Below, in pieces: positions 7,514-16,783 of a stretch of 64,000 nucleotides of DNA. The position numbers and the translations under genes were made by a program. A model generated the notes under the pieces. That model saw only the letters and a program-made list of their open reading frames with translations. It had not been told where the DNA came from and searched no databases. The stretch spans positions 62,001-126,000 of the forward strand of contig MEFD01000043.1 of assembly GCA_001724995.1 (NCBI GenBank). Direction: 5' to 3'. The DNA comes from Rubrivivax sp. SCN 71-131. Lineage in GTDB: Bacteria > Pseudomonadota > Gammaproteobacteria > Burkholderiales > Burkholderiaceae_C. How positions within the stretch are numbered: position 1 is the first letter of the stretch; the number at the start of each line of letters is the position of its first letter.

Positions 7514-8164
7514 ATGGCCCGCAACAAGAGCATCCTCACCGAGGCCAAGCAGATCGAATGCGCGGTCACCCTGATCAAGCTGGGTGCGCGGCTGCAGGTG
7601 CTGGAGAGCGAGACCGACCTGAGCTACGAGCGCCTGCTGCGTCTTTACAAGGAGGTCGCCGGCCACAGCCCGAGCAAGGGGCAGTTGCCGTTCTCGACCG
7701 ACTGGTTCATGACCTGGCAGCCCAACATCCACGCCAGCCTGTTCCTGAACACGCACGAGTACCTGAACAAGGTTGCCGAACTCGACGAAATCGACACCAT
7801 CATCAAAGCCTACCAGCTCTACCTGGAGCAGATTGGCTCGCAGGGCCTGGAGCCGCTGCTCAGCGTCACCCGTGCCTGGCGGCTGGTGAAGTTCGTCGAC
7901 AACGGCATGCTGAGCATGACCTGCTGCCGCAAGTGCGGCGGCCACTTCGTCACCCATCCGCACGAGATCGCCCGCAACTACGTCTGTGGTCTGTGCGAGC
8001 CGCCGGCACGCGCCGGCAAGGGCAAGGCGACGGGCTCGCTGCAGCTTCCGGCGCAGCCTCGGGCCAGGGCCGAAGCCGCGAGCGCGGGCAGTGCCCCCCG
8101 GGCCAGCGTTCGCCCGCCGCGCCTAGCGGCGACCCAAGTCGAGGCGAACTCCGCGCACGCGTGA
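7514..8164 (+). CDS. flhC: Flagellar transcriptional activator subunit FlhC
   Basis: 216 residues. It starts MARNKSILTEAKQIECAV with a purine-rich AGGAG about ten bases upstream (7499-7504). Residues about 135-160 carry the four Cys zinc site (CCRKCGG and YVCGLC) that FlhC needs for folding and DNA contact. The C-terminal ~40 residues are a low-complexity Ala/Arg/Pro tail longer than in enterobacterial FlhC (about 190 aa). It pairs with FlhD in the FlhD4C2 activator. Confidence 0.95.
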   Translation: MARNKSILTEAKQIECAVTLIKLGARLQVLESETDLSYERLLRLYKEVAGHSPSKGQLPFSTDWFMTWQPNIHASLFLNTHEYLNKVAELDEIDTIIKAYQLYLEQIGSQGLEPLLSVTRAWRLVKFVDNGMLSMTCCRKCGGHFVTHPHEIARNYVCGLCEPPARAGKGKATGSLQLPAQPRARAEAASAGSAPRASVRPPRLAATQVEANSAHA

Positions 8165-8273
8165 GCTTGATCACGCATCCGCGCTGCAGCCGCTGCCGCA
8201 GGCGGCCGAAGACGCAGGTATCGCGGATGCATTGAAGCGATTGTCTCCTCCTGGCACAGTCCCCTGTGCTTTC

Positions 8274-8304
8274 GGGCGGATCCTGCAAGGGGTCCGCCCC
8301 TTTT
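8274..8304 (+). terminator. Rho-independent terminator after flhC
   Basis: GGGCGGA (8274-8280) pairs with TCCGCCC (8293-8299) and is followed by a C and four T. It lies about 110 bases after the flhC stop and ends the flhDC transcript before the methyltransferase gene. The rest of the 8165-8469 gap shows nothing else I can name. Confidence 0.7.
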
Positions 8305-8469
8305 ATTGGGCGCCGTGCGGCTGCGGCGGCCGGGTGCGGGGGAACAAGTGCGGGGCCAAGCACCCCTTCATCGGGGCCCGCGCGAGGCTGCGGGCGCCGA
8401 GACTGAGCACCTGTGAAGCATGCCCAAGTGTTCCCGCTGGCAGACGGTCGCGGCCCCCTCGCGGCGGCG

Positions 8470-9228
8470 ATGCGGCTGCGCTGGCCCTTGCCGGCCGTTC
8501 TCGCCTGGTCGCTGGCCTGGATCGCGTTCCTGGCCGCGCGCCGGGCCGGCCTTGGCCTCACCGCCGCCTGGGCCGCGGCCACGCTGCTCGGTCTGCTGCC
8601 TGCAGCGGCGGCGGGCACTCGCTGGCGGCAAGGCCTGGTGATCGCGGGCTTCCCGCTGTCCACGCTGGCGCTGGGTCTTGCGGCACCGGCCTGGGGCTGG
8701 GCCCTGGCCGCCGCGGTCCTGCTGCTGGCCTATCCGCTGCGCGCCTGGGCCGATGCGCCGTTCTTCCCGACGCCGGGCACCGCGCTGCAGTCGCTGGCGG
8801 GGGCCTTGCCGCTGCGCGAGAGGGCGCGCGTCCTCGACGCCGGCTGCGGCATCGGTCACGGTCTGCAGGCTTTGCGTCGCGCCTGGCCCGGCGCACGTCT
8901 GTACGGTATGGAATGGAGCCTGCCGTTGGCCTGGCTGTGCCGCCGACGCTGCCGCTTCGCGCAAGTGCGTCGCGGCGACATGTGGGCGCATTCCTGGGCC
9001 GGCTTTGATGCCGTCTACCTCTTCCAGCGCCCCGAGAGCATGGCGCGCGCGCATGCCAAGGCGTGCGCCGAGCTGGATCCGGGCGCCTGGCTGCTGAGCC
9101 TGGCGTTCGAGGTCCCCGGCGTGCAGCCCGATTTGCGCCTGCCCGCGGGCTCGCGGGGCGTGCTCTGCGCCTATCGCATGCCCGAGCGCGACAAGCGGCG
9201 CTCAACGTCGGCGCCGGAATGCCGATAG
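8470..9228 (+). CDS. Membrane-anchored class I SAM-dependent methyltransferase
   Basis: 252 residues from ATG 8470; a GTG at 8413 would add 19 residues, and neither start has a convincing ribosome binding site. Residues about 8-105 form several hydrophobic segments. They are followed by a Rossmann methyltransferase domain with motif I VLDAGCGIGHG and the acidic strand-2 end YGMEW. A later strand (FDAVYLFQRPES) resembles the post-II/III region. The acceptor substrate is unknown. It sits between flhDC and motA, after the flhC terminator, and just ahead of motAB-cheYZ. A role in modifying a flagellar or envelope component is possible but is inference. Confidence 0.75.
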   Translation: MRLRWPLPAVLAWSLAWIAFLAARRAGLGLTAAWAAATLLGLLPAAAAGTRWRQGLVIAGFPLSTLALGLAAPAWGWALAAAVLLLAYPLRAWADAPFFPTPGTALQSLAGALPLRERARVLDAGCGIGHGLQALRRAWPGARLYGMEWSLPLAWLCRRRCRFAQVRRGDMWAHSWAGFDAVYLFQRPESMARAHAKACAELDPGAWLLSLAFEVPGVQPDLRLPAGSRGVLCAYRMPERDKRRSTSAPECR

Positions 9229-9287
9229 TGGGGAAGCGCTCCCGCGGCTGCATCGGCCGCGCGGGCGGCAAGACCTAGAGCCATCTC

Positions 9288-10145
9288 ATGTTCGTCATCA
9301 TCGGTTGGATCCTCGTTCTCGGCTGCGTGTTCGGTGTCTTCGCCGCGCACGGCGGCAACCTGGGCGTGATCCTGAGCGCGCTGCCCGCGGAGCTGGCGAC
9401 GATCGGCGGCGCAACGATCGGCGCCTTCCTGGTCACCAACCAGATGCCGGTGATCAAGGCCACGTTTCGCGGCGCGGTCAACTGTTTCAAGGGCAGCAAG
9501 TACACCAAGGCGCGCTACATGGAGCTACTGGCGCTGCTCTACGACATCCTGCAGAAGGCGCGCAAGGAAGGCCTGATGTCGATCGAGAAGGACGTCGAGG
9601 AGCCGCAGGCCAGCCCGATGTTCCAGAAGTACCCGATGGTCGGCAGCGACCATCACGTGACCGAGTTCATCACCGACTACCTGCGCATGATGGTCTCGGG
9701 GAACCTGAACGCGCACGAGATCGAGTCGCTGATGGACAGCGAGATCGAGACCCATCATCACGAGGCGCATGCGCCGGTGGCCGCTTTGCAGCGCGTGGCC
9801 GGCGCCCTGCCGGCCTTCGGCATCGTCGCGGCGGTTCTCGGGGTCGTCAACACCATGGGCTCGGTCGGCCAGCCGCCGGCGGTGCTGGGCGCGATGATCG
9901 GCTCGGCACTGGTCGGCACCTTCCTCGGCATCCTGCTGGCCTATGCGTTTGCCGATCCGCTGGCCGGCCTGCTCGAGCAGAAGGTCGAGGAGGGCAGCAA
10001 GGAGCTGCAGTGCATCAAGACCACGCTGCTCGCCAGCATGCAGGGCTACGCGCCGCAGGTGGCCATCGAGTTCGGCCGCAAGGTGCTCACCTCGACAACG
10101 CGCCCGACCTTCATCGAACTCGAGTCGCACGTGAAGCGCAAGTGA
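9288..10145 (+). CDS. motA: Flagellar motor stator protein MotA
   Basis: 285 residues with four membrane segments and a cytoplasmic loop (about residues 60-165) carrying ALLYDILQKARKEG. The second helix pair contains VAAVLGVVNTMG and IGSALVGTFLGILLAYA, as in proton-type MotA. MotA forms a pentamer around a MotB dimer, conducts ions and pushes on FliG at the rotor. motB follows after 12 bases. Confidence 0.96.
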   Translation: MFVIIGWILVLGCVFGVFAAHGGNLGVILSALPAELATIGGATIGAFLVTNQMPVIKATFRGAVNCFKGSKYTKARYMELLALLYDILQKARKEGLMSIEKDVEEPQASPMFQKYPMVGSDHHVTEFITDYLRMMVSGNLNAHEIESLMDSEIETHHHEAHAPVAALQRVAGALPAFGIVAAVLGVVNTMGSVGQPPAVLGAMIGSALVGTFLGILLAYAFADPLAGLLEQKVEEGSKELQCIKTTLLASMQGYAPQVAIEFGRKVLTSTTRPTFIELESHVKRK

Positions 10146-10157
10146 CGGGGGCCGACC

Positions 10158-11129
10158 ATGGCCGGTGACGCCAAGAAGCTGCAGCCGATCATCGTCAAGC
10201 GGATCAAGAGGGGCGGCCATGCCACCCACGGCGGTGCCTGGAAGATCGCCTATGCCGACTTCGTGACGGCGATGATGGCCTTCTTCCTGCTGATGTGGCT
10301 GCTCGGCAGCACCACGGAGGGTGACCGCAAGGGCATCGCCGACTACTTCGCGAGCCCGCTGAAGGTGTCGCTGCTCGGCAGCGGAGCGGGCTCCGGCGAT
10401 TCGTCCCACATCATCAATGGCGGCGGGCAGGACCTGTCGCGCAGCACCGGGCAGGTCAAGCGCGGCGAGATCCAGGCCGAGCGCAAGACGATCAACCTGC
10501 AGGCGCTCAAGGCCGAGCAGCTGCGTGCCGAGCGCGCGGCGCTCGAGGCCCTGAAGGAGCGCATCCGGGAGAAGATCACCGCCAGTCCCGTGCTCGCGTC
10601 GCTGGGGGGGCAGATCCGGCTGGAGTTGACGCACGACGGCTTGCGCATCCAGATCGCCGATGCCGGAAACCGGCCGATGTTCGACAGCGGCTCGGCGGTG
10701 GTGAAGCCGTACATGCGCGAACTGCTGCAGGCCATCGGGGGCGTGCTCGGCGAGGTCCCCAACCGCCTCACGCTCGAAGGCCACACCGACGCCGCGTCCT
10801 TCGCCGGCGGCGACCGCGGCTACAGCAACTGGGAGCTGAGTGCCGACCGCGCCAACGCCTCGCGCCGCGAGTTGATGGCCGGCGGCATGCCGGAGGACCG
10901 GCCTCTGCGGGTGCAGGGTCTGGCTGCCAGCATGTTGCTGGAGCCGGGCGATCCGCTGGCGCCGGTCAACCGGCGCATCAGCATCATCGTCATGAACCGC
11001 GAGGCCGAGGCACGCTTCTTCAACGACCAGCCGCAGGGCGTGGGCGCGCAGGCGCAGGGCGAGGCGAGCGGCCCCGCGCGCGCGGCACCTGCGTCGATCG
11101 TGCCGTCGATCGCTTCCCCGGCGTACTGA
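10158..11129 (+). CDS. motB: Flagellar motor stator protein MotB
   Basis: 323 residues. A short cytoplasmic N-terminus leads into one membrane helix with the proton-carrying Asp in WKIAYADFVTAMMAFFLLMW. This is followed by the plug/linker and an OmpA-like peptidoglycan-binding domain (about residues 175-290) with LEGHTDA and NWELSADRANASRR. The last ~35 residues are low-complexity. It anchors the MotA ring to the cell wall. Confidence 0.96.
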   Translation: MAGDAKKLQPIIVKRIKRGGHATHGGAWKIAYADFVTAMMAFFLLMWLLGSTTEGDRKGIADYFASPLKVSLLGSGAGSGDSSHIINGGGQDLSRSTGQVKRGEIQAERKTINLQALKAEQLRAERAALEALKERIREKITASPVLASLGGQIRLELTHDGLRIQIADAGNRPMFDSGSAVVKPYMRELLQAIGGVLGEVPNRLTLEGHTDAASFAGGDRGYSNWELSADRANASRRELMAGGMPEDRPLRVQGLAASMLLEPGDPLAPVNRRISIIVMNREAEARFFNDQPQGVGAQAQGEASGPARAAPASIVPSIASPAY

Positions 11130-11219
11130 CTCAAGTCCGCCGCGCCGCAGACCGATATCGCTTCAGCAGCCCGCCGCCGTCGAATTCCGCGATCCTTTCC
11201 CTTGCCCGAGGCACGAGAC

Positions 11220-11618
11220 ATGAGCAACCCGACCGACCTGAAGTTCCTGATCGTCGACGACTTCTCGACCATGCGCCGCATCGTGCGCGGCCTGCTCAAG
11301 GAAATGGGCTGCAACAACGCCGACGAGGCCGAGGACGGCGTGGTGGCGCTCGGCATGCTGAAGAACGGCAAGTTCGACTTCGTCGTCTCGGACATCAACA
11401 TGCCCAACATGAACGGCTTCGAGCTGCTGAAGGCGATCAAGGCCGACGACGGCCTCAAGCACCTGCCGGTGCTCATGGTCACGGCCGAGGCGCGCAAGGA
11501 GGACATCGTGCTTGCGGCTCAGAGCGGCGCGGCGGGCTACATCGTCAAGCCCTTCACCAAGGCGACGCTGGAGGAGAAGGTGCAGAAGATCCTGCAAAAG
11601 CTTGCCGCCACCGCCTGA
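11220..11618 (+). CDS. cheY: Chemotaxis response regulator CheY
   Basis: 132 residues, a single receiver domain with the acidic pair in [14 protein letters not shown], the phosphorylated Asp in [12 protein letters not shown] and the Thr/Lys pair ([12 protein letters not shown]). The start at 11220 (MSNPTDLKF) is preferred to an upstream ATG at 11202 because it gives the normal CheY length. Phospho-CheY binds FliM and switches the motor. cheZ follows 20 bases later. Confidence 0.96.
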   Translation: MSNPTDLKFLIVDDFSTMRRIVRGLLKEMGCNNADEAEDGVVALGMLKNGKFDFVVSDINMPNMNGFELLKAIKADDGLKHLPVLMVTAEARKEDIVLAAQSGAAGYIVKPFTKATLEEKVQKILQKLAATA

Positions 11619-11638
11619 ACCGCGACTCGAGAAAGAGC

Positions 11639-12289
11639 ATGAAAATGGAAAGCGCACATGTCCTGCTCGAGCGGGCCGACCCGAGCCTCATGGCCAACAA
11701 CGCCACGCAGCAGGAGATCTTCCAGCAGATCGGCACCATGACCCGCCTGCTGCACGACACCATGCAGCAGCTGGGCGTGATGCCACGCCTGCAGACTGCC
11801 GCCGACGGCCTTCCCGACGCGCGCAGCCGCCTCAACTACATCGCCGAGAAGACCGCCGCCGCGGCCGACAAGGTGCTGAACACGGTCGACCAGGCCAAGC
11901 TCGAGCACCAGGCGATCAGCGGGCAGACGCGCGCGCTGGCCAAGGCGTTGACGGCCGACCCGGTGCGTGCCGTGGCCTCGGGCGCGGTGTTCAACTTCGT
12001 TGCCGAAGTCGAGGCGCGCACCGAGCGCATCGACCGGCACCTCACGGACATCATGCTGGCGCAGGACTTTCACGACCTCACCGGCCAGGTGGTGGCCAAG
12101 GTGGTGAAGCTGGCCAACGACCTCGAGGACAGCCTCGTCAAGCTGCTCGTGCAGGTGGTGCCTGATGACCATCGCGAGAAGGTCGATCCAAACGTGCTCA
12201 ACGGCCCGGTCATCAACCCGGAAGGGCGCGCCGATGTCGTCGCCAACCAGGGCGAGGTCGACGACCTGCTGGCCAGCCTCGGCTTCTGA
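11639..12289 (+). CDS. cheZ: Chemotaxis phosphatase CheZ
   Basis: 216 residues. Long helical hairpin with the active-site segment LAQDFHDLTGQVV (catalytic Gln about residue 145). The C-terminal GEVDDLLASLGF is the CheY-binding tail typical of CheZ. It speeds dephosphorylation of CheY-P. Confidence 0.95.
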   Translation: MKMESAHVLLERADPSLMANNATQQEIFQQIGTMTRLLHDTMQQLGVMPRLQTAADGLPDARSRLNYIAEKTAAAADKVLNTVDQAKLEHQAISGQTRALAKALTADPVRAVASGAVFNFVAEVEARTERIDRHLTDIMLAQDFHDLTGQVVAKVVKLANDLEDSLVKLLVQVVPDDHREKVDPNVLNGPVINPEGRADVVANQGEVDDLLASLGF

Positions 12290-12298
12290 GTAACCCCT

Positions 12299-12805
12299 TC
12301 AGCTCACGCTGTAGGCCGCCGCCGCCGTGGCGACCAGGATGCCGGCGTCGTTGTGCAGCCGCATCTGGGTGCTGGCGATGCGGCCACCCAGGCGCGTGAC
12401 CTCCGTGGTGGCGACGAAGTGCCGGCCGACGCCCGGGCGCAGGTAATCCACGCGCATGTCGATGGTGCCGTAGCGCGCGAAGCGCAGCATCACCTGCTCC
12501 ATCGTCTCGTGGGCGTGGTGCTCGGCGATGGCGACCATGCCGGCCAGGCCGCCCATCGCGTCGAGCACCGCCGCCGTCACGCCGCCGTGCAGCCGGCCGT
12601 AGGCCGGATGGCCGACGAGTTCGGGCTTCATGTCGAAGCGCCCGTGAACGTCGCCATGGCGTACCGAAAGCAGCGTCAGCCCCAGCACCTCGTTGAAGGG
12701 GATGCGGTTCTGGAACAGGTCGTGCAGCGCCGCGTCGACGCGGGCCTGCTCGGCCTCGCTTCGGCGTGGCGGCGGGGGATGGGCGGGGGGGTGGGAAGGA
12801 CTCAT
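12299..12805 (-). CDS. PaaI-type hotdog acyl-CoA thioesterase
   Basis: 168 residues, convergent with cheZ. After a Pro-rich start, the hotdog fold carries GHPAYGRLHGGVTAAVLDAMGG, with the HGG and nearby Asp used by PaaI-type thioesterases. A second conserved stretch, DMRVDYLRPG, follows. It would cleave CoA thioesters; the chain preference is unknown. It is divergent from a thiolase and FadJ-like pair, which fits fatty-acyl or aromatic-acyl CoA metabolism. Confidence 0.8.
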   Translation of the reverse strand: MSPSHPPAHPPPPRRSEAEQARVDAALHDLFQNRIPFNEVLGLTLLSVRHGDVHGRFDMKPELVGHPAYGRLHGGVTAAVLDAMGGLAGMVAIAEHHAHETMEQVMLRFARYGTIDMRVDYLRPGVGRHFVATTEVTRLGGRIASTQMRLHNDAGILVATAAAAYSVS

Positions 12806-12935
12806 GCGCTCGGGGTGATCGACCGGACGGTCGGCATTGTGCGCGCTGCGCCGGCGCCGCTGCCGCGGCGCCCGCCCGCGGGCTCGCTATCCTCCGCCCA
12901 TGGGCAGGCGAGCACGCCTGCAGGAGGAAGAGCCG

Positions 12936-14141
12936 ATGTCCGACGCATACATCTTCGATCACGTGCGCACGCCGCGCGGCCGCGGCAAGAAGGACGGCGC
13001 GCTGCATCAGGCCGCACCGATCTGGCTGCTTCGCAGCCTGCTGCGGGCGCTGCAGCAGCGCTTGCAGCTCGATACGGCGCTGGTCGACGACGTCGTCCTC
13101 GGCTGCGTGACGCCGGTGGGCGAGCAGGGCGCCGACATCGCCCGCACGGCCGTGCTCGACGCCGAATGGGCGCAGACGGTGGCCGGCGTGACGCAGAGCC
13201 GCTTCTGCGCCAGCGGCCTGGAATCGGTGAACCTGGCCGCCGCCAAGGTGAAGAGCGGATGGGAGGACCTGGTCGTGGCCGGTGGCGTCGAGAGCATGAG
13301 CCGCTGGCCGATGGGCAGCGACGGCGGGGCCTGGGTGATGGATCCGCGCGTGAACCAGAAGACCGGCTTCGTGCCGCAGGGCATCGGCGCGGACCTCATC
13401 GCGACGCTCGAAGGCTTCGGCCGCGACGACGTCGATGCCTTCGCCCTGCGCTCGCACCAGCGCGCGACGGCGGCGCGGGCCGGCGGCTACTTCGCGCGCT
13501 CGCTCGTGCCGGTGCAGGACATTGCCGGCATGACGATGCTCGCCGAGGACGAGAGCATCCGCGCCGACGCCACCCTGGAGGCGATGGGCAGGCTGCAGCC
13601 GAGCTTCGCGGCGATCGGGCAGATGGGCTTCGACGCCACGGCGCTGCGCCGCTACACCACCGTCGAGCGCATCGAGCACGTGCACCACGCCGGCAACAGC
13701 AGCGGCATCGTCGACGGCGCGGCGCTGATGCTGGTGGGCAACGCCGACGGCGGGCGCAAGGCGGGATTGAGGCCACGCGCGCGCATCCGCGCCGCGGCGG
13801 TGATCGGCTCCGAGCCGACCATCATGCTCACCGGCCCGACGCCGGCCTGCCAGAAGCTGCTGGCCAAGGCGGGCATGGCGGCCAGCGACATCGACCTGTG
13901 GGAGGTCAACGAGGCCTTCGCCGCGGTGCCGATGAAGACCGCGCGCGACCTCGGCGTGGACCCCGAGCGCGTCAACGTCAACGGCGGCGCGATCGCCATG
14001 GGGCATCCGCTGGGCGCCACCGGCTGCATCATCCTCGGCACGCTGCTCGACGAGCTCGAGCGCAGGAACCTCGCCACCGGCGTGGCCACGCTGTGCGTGG
14101 GCGGCGGCATGGGCATCGGGACCCTCATCGAACGGGTGTGA
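12936..14141 (+). CDS. Acetyl-CoA acyltransferase (thiolase)
   Basis: 401 residues from an ATG with AGGAGG at about 12922-12927. It has the nucleophilic Cys at about residue 91 ([11 protein letters not shown]), the NEAF motif (WEVNEAFA), the catalytic His in [14 protein letters not shown] and the second Cys in CVGGGMG. The lid domain is shorter and less like biosynthetic PhaA than like FadA-type degradative thiolases. It probably releases acetyl-CoA at the end of a beta-oxidation round. The hydratase/dehydrogenase gene begins two bases after its stop, so the two are co-expressed. Confidence 0.93.
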   Translation: MSDAYIFDHVRTPRGRGKKDGALHQAAPIWLLRSLLRALQQRLQLDTALVDDVVLGCVTPVGEQGADIARTAVLDAEWAQTVAGVTQSRFCASGLESVNLAAAKVKSGWEDLVVAGGVESMSRWPMGSDGGAWVMDPRVNQKTGFVPQGIGADLIATLEGFGRDDVDAFALRSHQRATAARAGGYFARSLVPVQDIAGMTMLAEDESIRADATLEAMGRLQPSFAAIGQMGFDATALRRYTTVERIEHVHHAGNSSGIVDGAALMLVGNADGGRKAGLRPRARIRAAAVIGSEPTIMLTGPTPACQKLLAKAGMAASDIDLWEVNEAFAAVPMKTARDLGVDPERVNVNGGAIAMGHPLGATGCIILGTLLDELERRNLATGVATLCVGGGMGIGTLIERV

Positions 14142-14143
14142 AC

Positions 14144-16312
14144 ATGGCCAGCGACATTCAGGCGGCAGTCGATCTGCAAGTGGACGGCAACGGCATCCTC
14201 GTGGCGACGATGGACTTGCCGGGCCGGCCGATGAACGTGGTCGGCGATGCGTTGATGCAGGGCCTCGCCGAGGCCTGCGACCAGCTTGCCGACCCCGCGG
14301 TGAAGGGCATGATCCTCACCAGCGCCAAGGGCGACTTCTGCGCCGGCGGCGACCTTGACCGCATGAGCCGATGGACGCGGCCCGAGGAGCCCTTCGAGGC
14401 CTCGATGGCGATGAAGAAGGTGCTGCGCGCGCTCGAGACGCAGGGCAAGCCGGTGGTGGCTGCGATCAACGGCCACGCGCTGGGCGGCGGGCTCGAGATC
14501 GCGCTGGCCTGCCACGCGCGCATCGTGCTCGACGACAGCCGGCTCAAGCTCGGCCAGCCCGAGGTCAAGCTCGGCCTGCTGCCCGGCGGCGGCGGCACGC
14601 AGCGCCTGCCGCGGCTGCTGGGCATGCAGCAGGCCTTGCAGATCTGCGCCGAGGGCGCCGACATCGCGCCGGCGAAGGCGCTGGCGATGGGTCTGGTCAC
14701 CGCGCTGGCCCCGGACCGCGACGCGTTGCTGGCCCAGGCGCGCGCGTGGATCGCCGAGCACCCCAAGGCCGCGCAGCCCTGGGATCAGCCGCGCTTTCGC
14801 ATCCCCGGCGGCGACTCGCGCAGCCCCGCGGTGGTGCAGATGCTGGCGATCGCGCCCTCCGTCGCCTCGCTCAAGAGCTGGGGCAACTACCCGGCGGTGA
14901 CGCACATCATGAGCAGCGTCTTCGAAGGCTGCCTGCTCGACTTCGACGCCGGCTGCGTGGTCGAGAGCCGCTACTTCGCCGCCTGCGTGATGTCGCAGGA
15001 GTCGAAGAACATGATCGGCACGCTGTGGTACCAGTTGGGCGCGATCAAGAAGGGCGCCTCGCGCCCGGCGGGCATCGCGCGCGGCAAGGTCGGCAAGCTC
15101 GGCGTGCTGGGCGCCGGGATGATGGGTGCGGCGATCGCGTTTGTGGCCGCCAAGGCCGGTATCGAGGTGGTGCTGCTGGACACGACGCAGGAGCAGGCGG
15201 ACCAGGGCAAGGCCTATTCGCAGGGCCTGCTCGACAAGGCGCTGAAGAGGGGCCGCAGCACGCCCGAGCAACGGCAGGCGCTGCTGGCACGCATCACGGC
15301 CGGGACCGAGTTTGCAGGCCTCGCAGGCTGCGATCTGGTGGTCGAGGCGGTGTTCGAGGATCGCGCCGTGAAGGCCGAAGTGACGCAGCGCGCCGAGTCG
15401 GTGCTCGGCGTCGATGCGGTCTTTGCGTCCAACACCAGCACGCTGCCGATCACCGGCCTGGCGCAGGCCAGCCAGCGCCCGGCGTCCTTCATCGGCCTGC
15501 ACTTCTTCAGTCCGGCGGACAAGATGCCGCTGGTCGAGATCATCGTCGGCAAGGAGACGAGCGACGCCACGCTGGCGCGTGCCTTCGACTTCGTGCTGCA
15601 GATCGGCAAGACGCCGATCGTCGTCAACGATAGCCGCGGCTTCTACACCAGCCGGGTGTTCGCGACCTACGTCATGGAGGGCATCGCGATGCTCGCCGAG
15701 GGCGTGCATCCACGCAGCATCGAGGTCGCCGGCCTGCAGGCCGGCATGCCGATGCCGCCGCTGGCGTTGCAGGACGAGGTCAGCCTGTCGCTGGCGCTGC
15801 ACGTGGCCGAGCAGACGAAGAAGGATCTCGCCGCCGAAGGCAAGAACCACGAGGAACATCCGGGCATGGCGGTCGTGCGCCGCCTGTGCGCGATCGGGCG
15901 CAGCGGCAAGAAGGCCGGCAAGGGCTTCTACGACTGGGGCCTGGACGAGGACGGGCGCGGCAAGGCGCTCTGGGGCGGGTTGTCGGGGCTGTTCCCGCTG
16001 GCCAAGGCGCAGCCGCCGCAGCGGGACCTCATCGACCGTCTCATGTTCGCGCAGGCCAACGAGGCCGTGCGCTGCCTGGACGAGGGGGTGCTGAGATCGG
16101 TGGCGGACGGCAACGTCGGCTCGATCTTCGGCTGGGGCTTCGCGCCGTTTCACGGTGGCGCACTGCAGTTCGTGAACGGGATCGGGGCCAAGGCGTTCGT
16201 CGAGCGGACGCGCGAGCTCGCGGCCCGGCACGGCCCCCGCTTCGAGCCGGCCGCCGGAGCCTTGCGCTGCGCCCGGACCGGTACTCTTGTCGGAAGTCCA
16301 ATACAAGACTAA
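14144..16312 (+). CDS. Bifunctional enoyl-CoA hydratase / 3-hydroxyacyl-CoA dehydrogenase (FadJ/FadB-like)
   Basis: 722 residues. An N-terminal crotonase domain has GDFCAGGDL and [12 protein letters not shown], the oxyanion-hole and catalytic Glu region. It is followed by an NAD-binding 3-hydroxyacyl-CoA dehydrogenase domain starting [14 protein letters not shown] (about residue 320) with SNTSTLPI and [14 protein letters not shown], and C-terminal dehydrogenase repeats. It performs the two middle steps of beta-oxidation. Its last ~30 codons contain the promoter and operator of the following toxin-antitoxin pair. Confidence 0.93.
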   Translation: MASDIQAAVDLQVDGNGILVATMDLPGRPMNVVGDALMQGLAEACDQLADPAVKGMILTSAKGDFCAGGDLDRMSRWTRPEEPFEASMAMKKVLRALETQGKPVVAAINGHALGGGLEIALACHARIVLDDSRLKLGQPEVKLGLLPGGGGTQRLPRLLGMQQALQICAEGADIAPAKALAMGLVTALAPDRDALLAQARAWIAEHPKAAQPWDQPRFRIPGGDSRSPAVVQMLAIAPSVASLKSWGNYPAVTHIMSSVFEGCLLDFDAGCVVESRYFAACVMSQESKNMIGTLWYQLGAIKKGASRPAGIARGKVGKLGVLGAGMMGAAIAFVAAKAGIEVVLLDTTQEQADQGKAYSQGLLDKALKRGRSTPEQRQALLARITAGTEFAGLAGCDLVVEAVFEDRAVKAEVTQRAESVLGVDAVFASNTSTLPITGLAQASQRPASFIGLHFFSPADKMPLVEIIVGKETSDATLARAFDFVLQIGKTPIVVNDSRGFYTSRVFATYVMEGIAMLAEGVHPRSIEVAGLQAGMPMPPLALQDEVSLSLALHVAEQTKKDLAAEGKNHEEHPGMAVVRRLCAIGRSGKKAGKGFYDWGLDEDGRGKALWGGLSGLFPLAKAQPPQRDLIDRLMFAQANEAVRCLDEGVLRSVADGNVGSIFGWGFAPFHGGALQFVNGIGAKAFVERTRELAARHGPRFEPAAGALRCARTGTLVGSPIQD

Positions 16313-16330
16313 AATCCAACCGGAGTCTTG
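16285..16330 (+). promoter_or_regulatory. Promoter and operator of the RES/Xre module
   Basis: A good sigma-70 promoter is visible: TTGTCG (16287-16292), 17 bases, then TAAAAT (16310-16315). Three alternating copies of a CTTG half-site overlap it: TCTTGT (16285-16290), ACAAGA (16303-16308) and GTCTTG (16325-16330). Together they make two inverted repeats with 12-13 base centres, the second being CAAGACT/AGTCTTG at 16304-16310 and 16324-16330. This layout fits autorepression by the antitoxin. It lies partly inside the 3' end of the FadJ-like gene. Confidence 0.65.
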
Positions 16331-16355
16331 GATAAGCTCTTCGCTGGAGACAGGA

Positions 16356-16775
16356 ATGGCACTTACCGCGCGCGAGCCGTCGCCGGCCTTCGCCACAAGC
16401 CCGGCGCGGATGGCCGCCGCGGGCGTGCGCGCCTTCGTGCGCATCGCGCAAGCCTGGGGCCTTTCGGTCGACGAGCAGCTCACGCTGCTGGGTGCGCCAC
16501 CACGCTCGACCTTCTTCGCCTGGCGCAAGAACCCCGATCGCGCCGTGCTCCCGCGCGACACGCTGGAGCGCATCTCCAACCTGCTGGGCATCTACAAGAG
16601 CCTGCAGATCCTGCTGCCCGACGCGGCGGCAGCCGACGCCTGGGTGCGCCAGCCCAACCGCGCGCCGCTTTTCGGCGGCCGCAGCGCGCTCCAGAGCATG
16701 CTGGGCGGCAACGTGGGCGACCTGAACCTCGTGCGCCGCTACCTGGACGGCGTGCGCAGCGGCGGCTGGGCCTAG
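16356..16775 (+). CDS. Xre/MbcA/ParS-type antitoxin (DUF2384)
   Basis: 139 residues from ATG 16356, with an ACAGGA just upstream. An N-terminal helical DNA-binding region has [12 protein letters not shown] and [11 protein letters not shown]. The C-terminal DUF2384 toxin-binding domain ([20 protein letters not shown] ... [13 protein letters not shown]) follows. These are the antitoxins of RES-domain toxins. The toxin gene begins eight bases after the stop. It probably represses its own promoter through the CTTG operator. Confidence 0.9.
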   Translation: MALTAREPSPAFATSPARMAAAGVRAFVRIAQAWGLSVDEQLTLLGAPPRSTFFAWRKNPDRAVLPRDTLERISNLLGIYKSLQILLPDAAAADAWVRQPNRAPLFGGRSALQSMLGGNVGDLNLVRRYLDGVRSGGWA

Positions 16776-16783
16776 GACGACCC

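Noticed and set aside
12353..14143. Very long open frame running in phase into the FadJ-like gene
   Set aside because: High GC keeps the frame open, but the upstream part is Arg/Ala/Gly-rich and antiparallel or out of frame with the clear thioesterase and thiolase genes.
13652..16591. About 980-codon open frame opposite the thiolase and FadJ-like genes
   Set aside because: Antisense shadow with His/Arg/Leu-biased composition typical of high-GC DNA.
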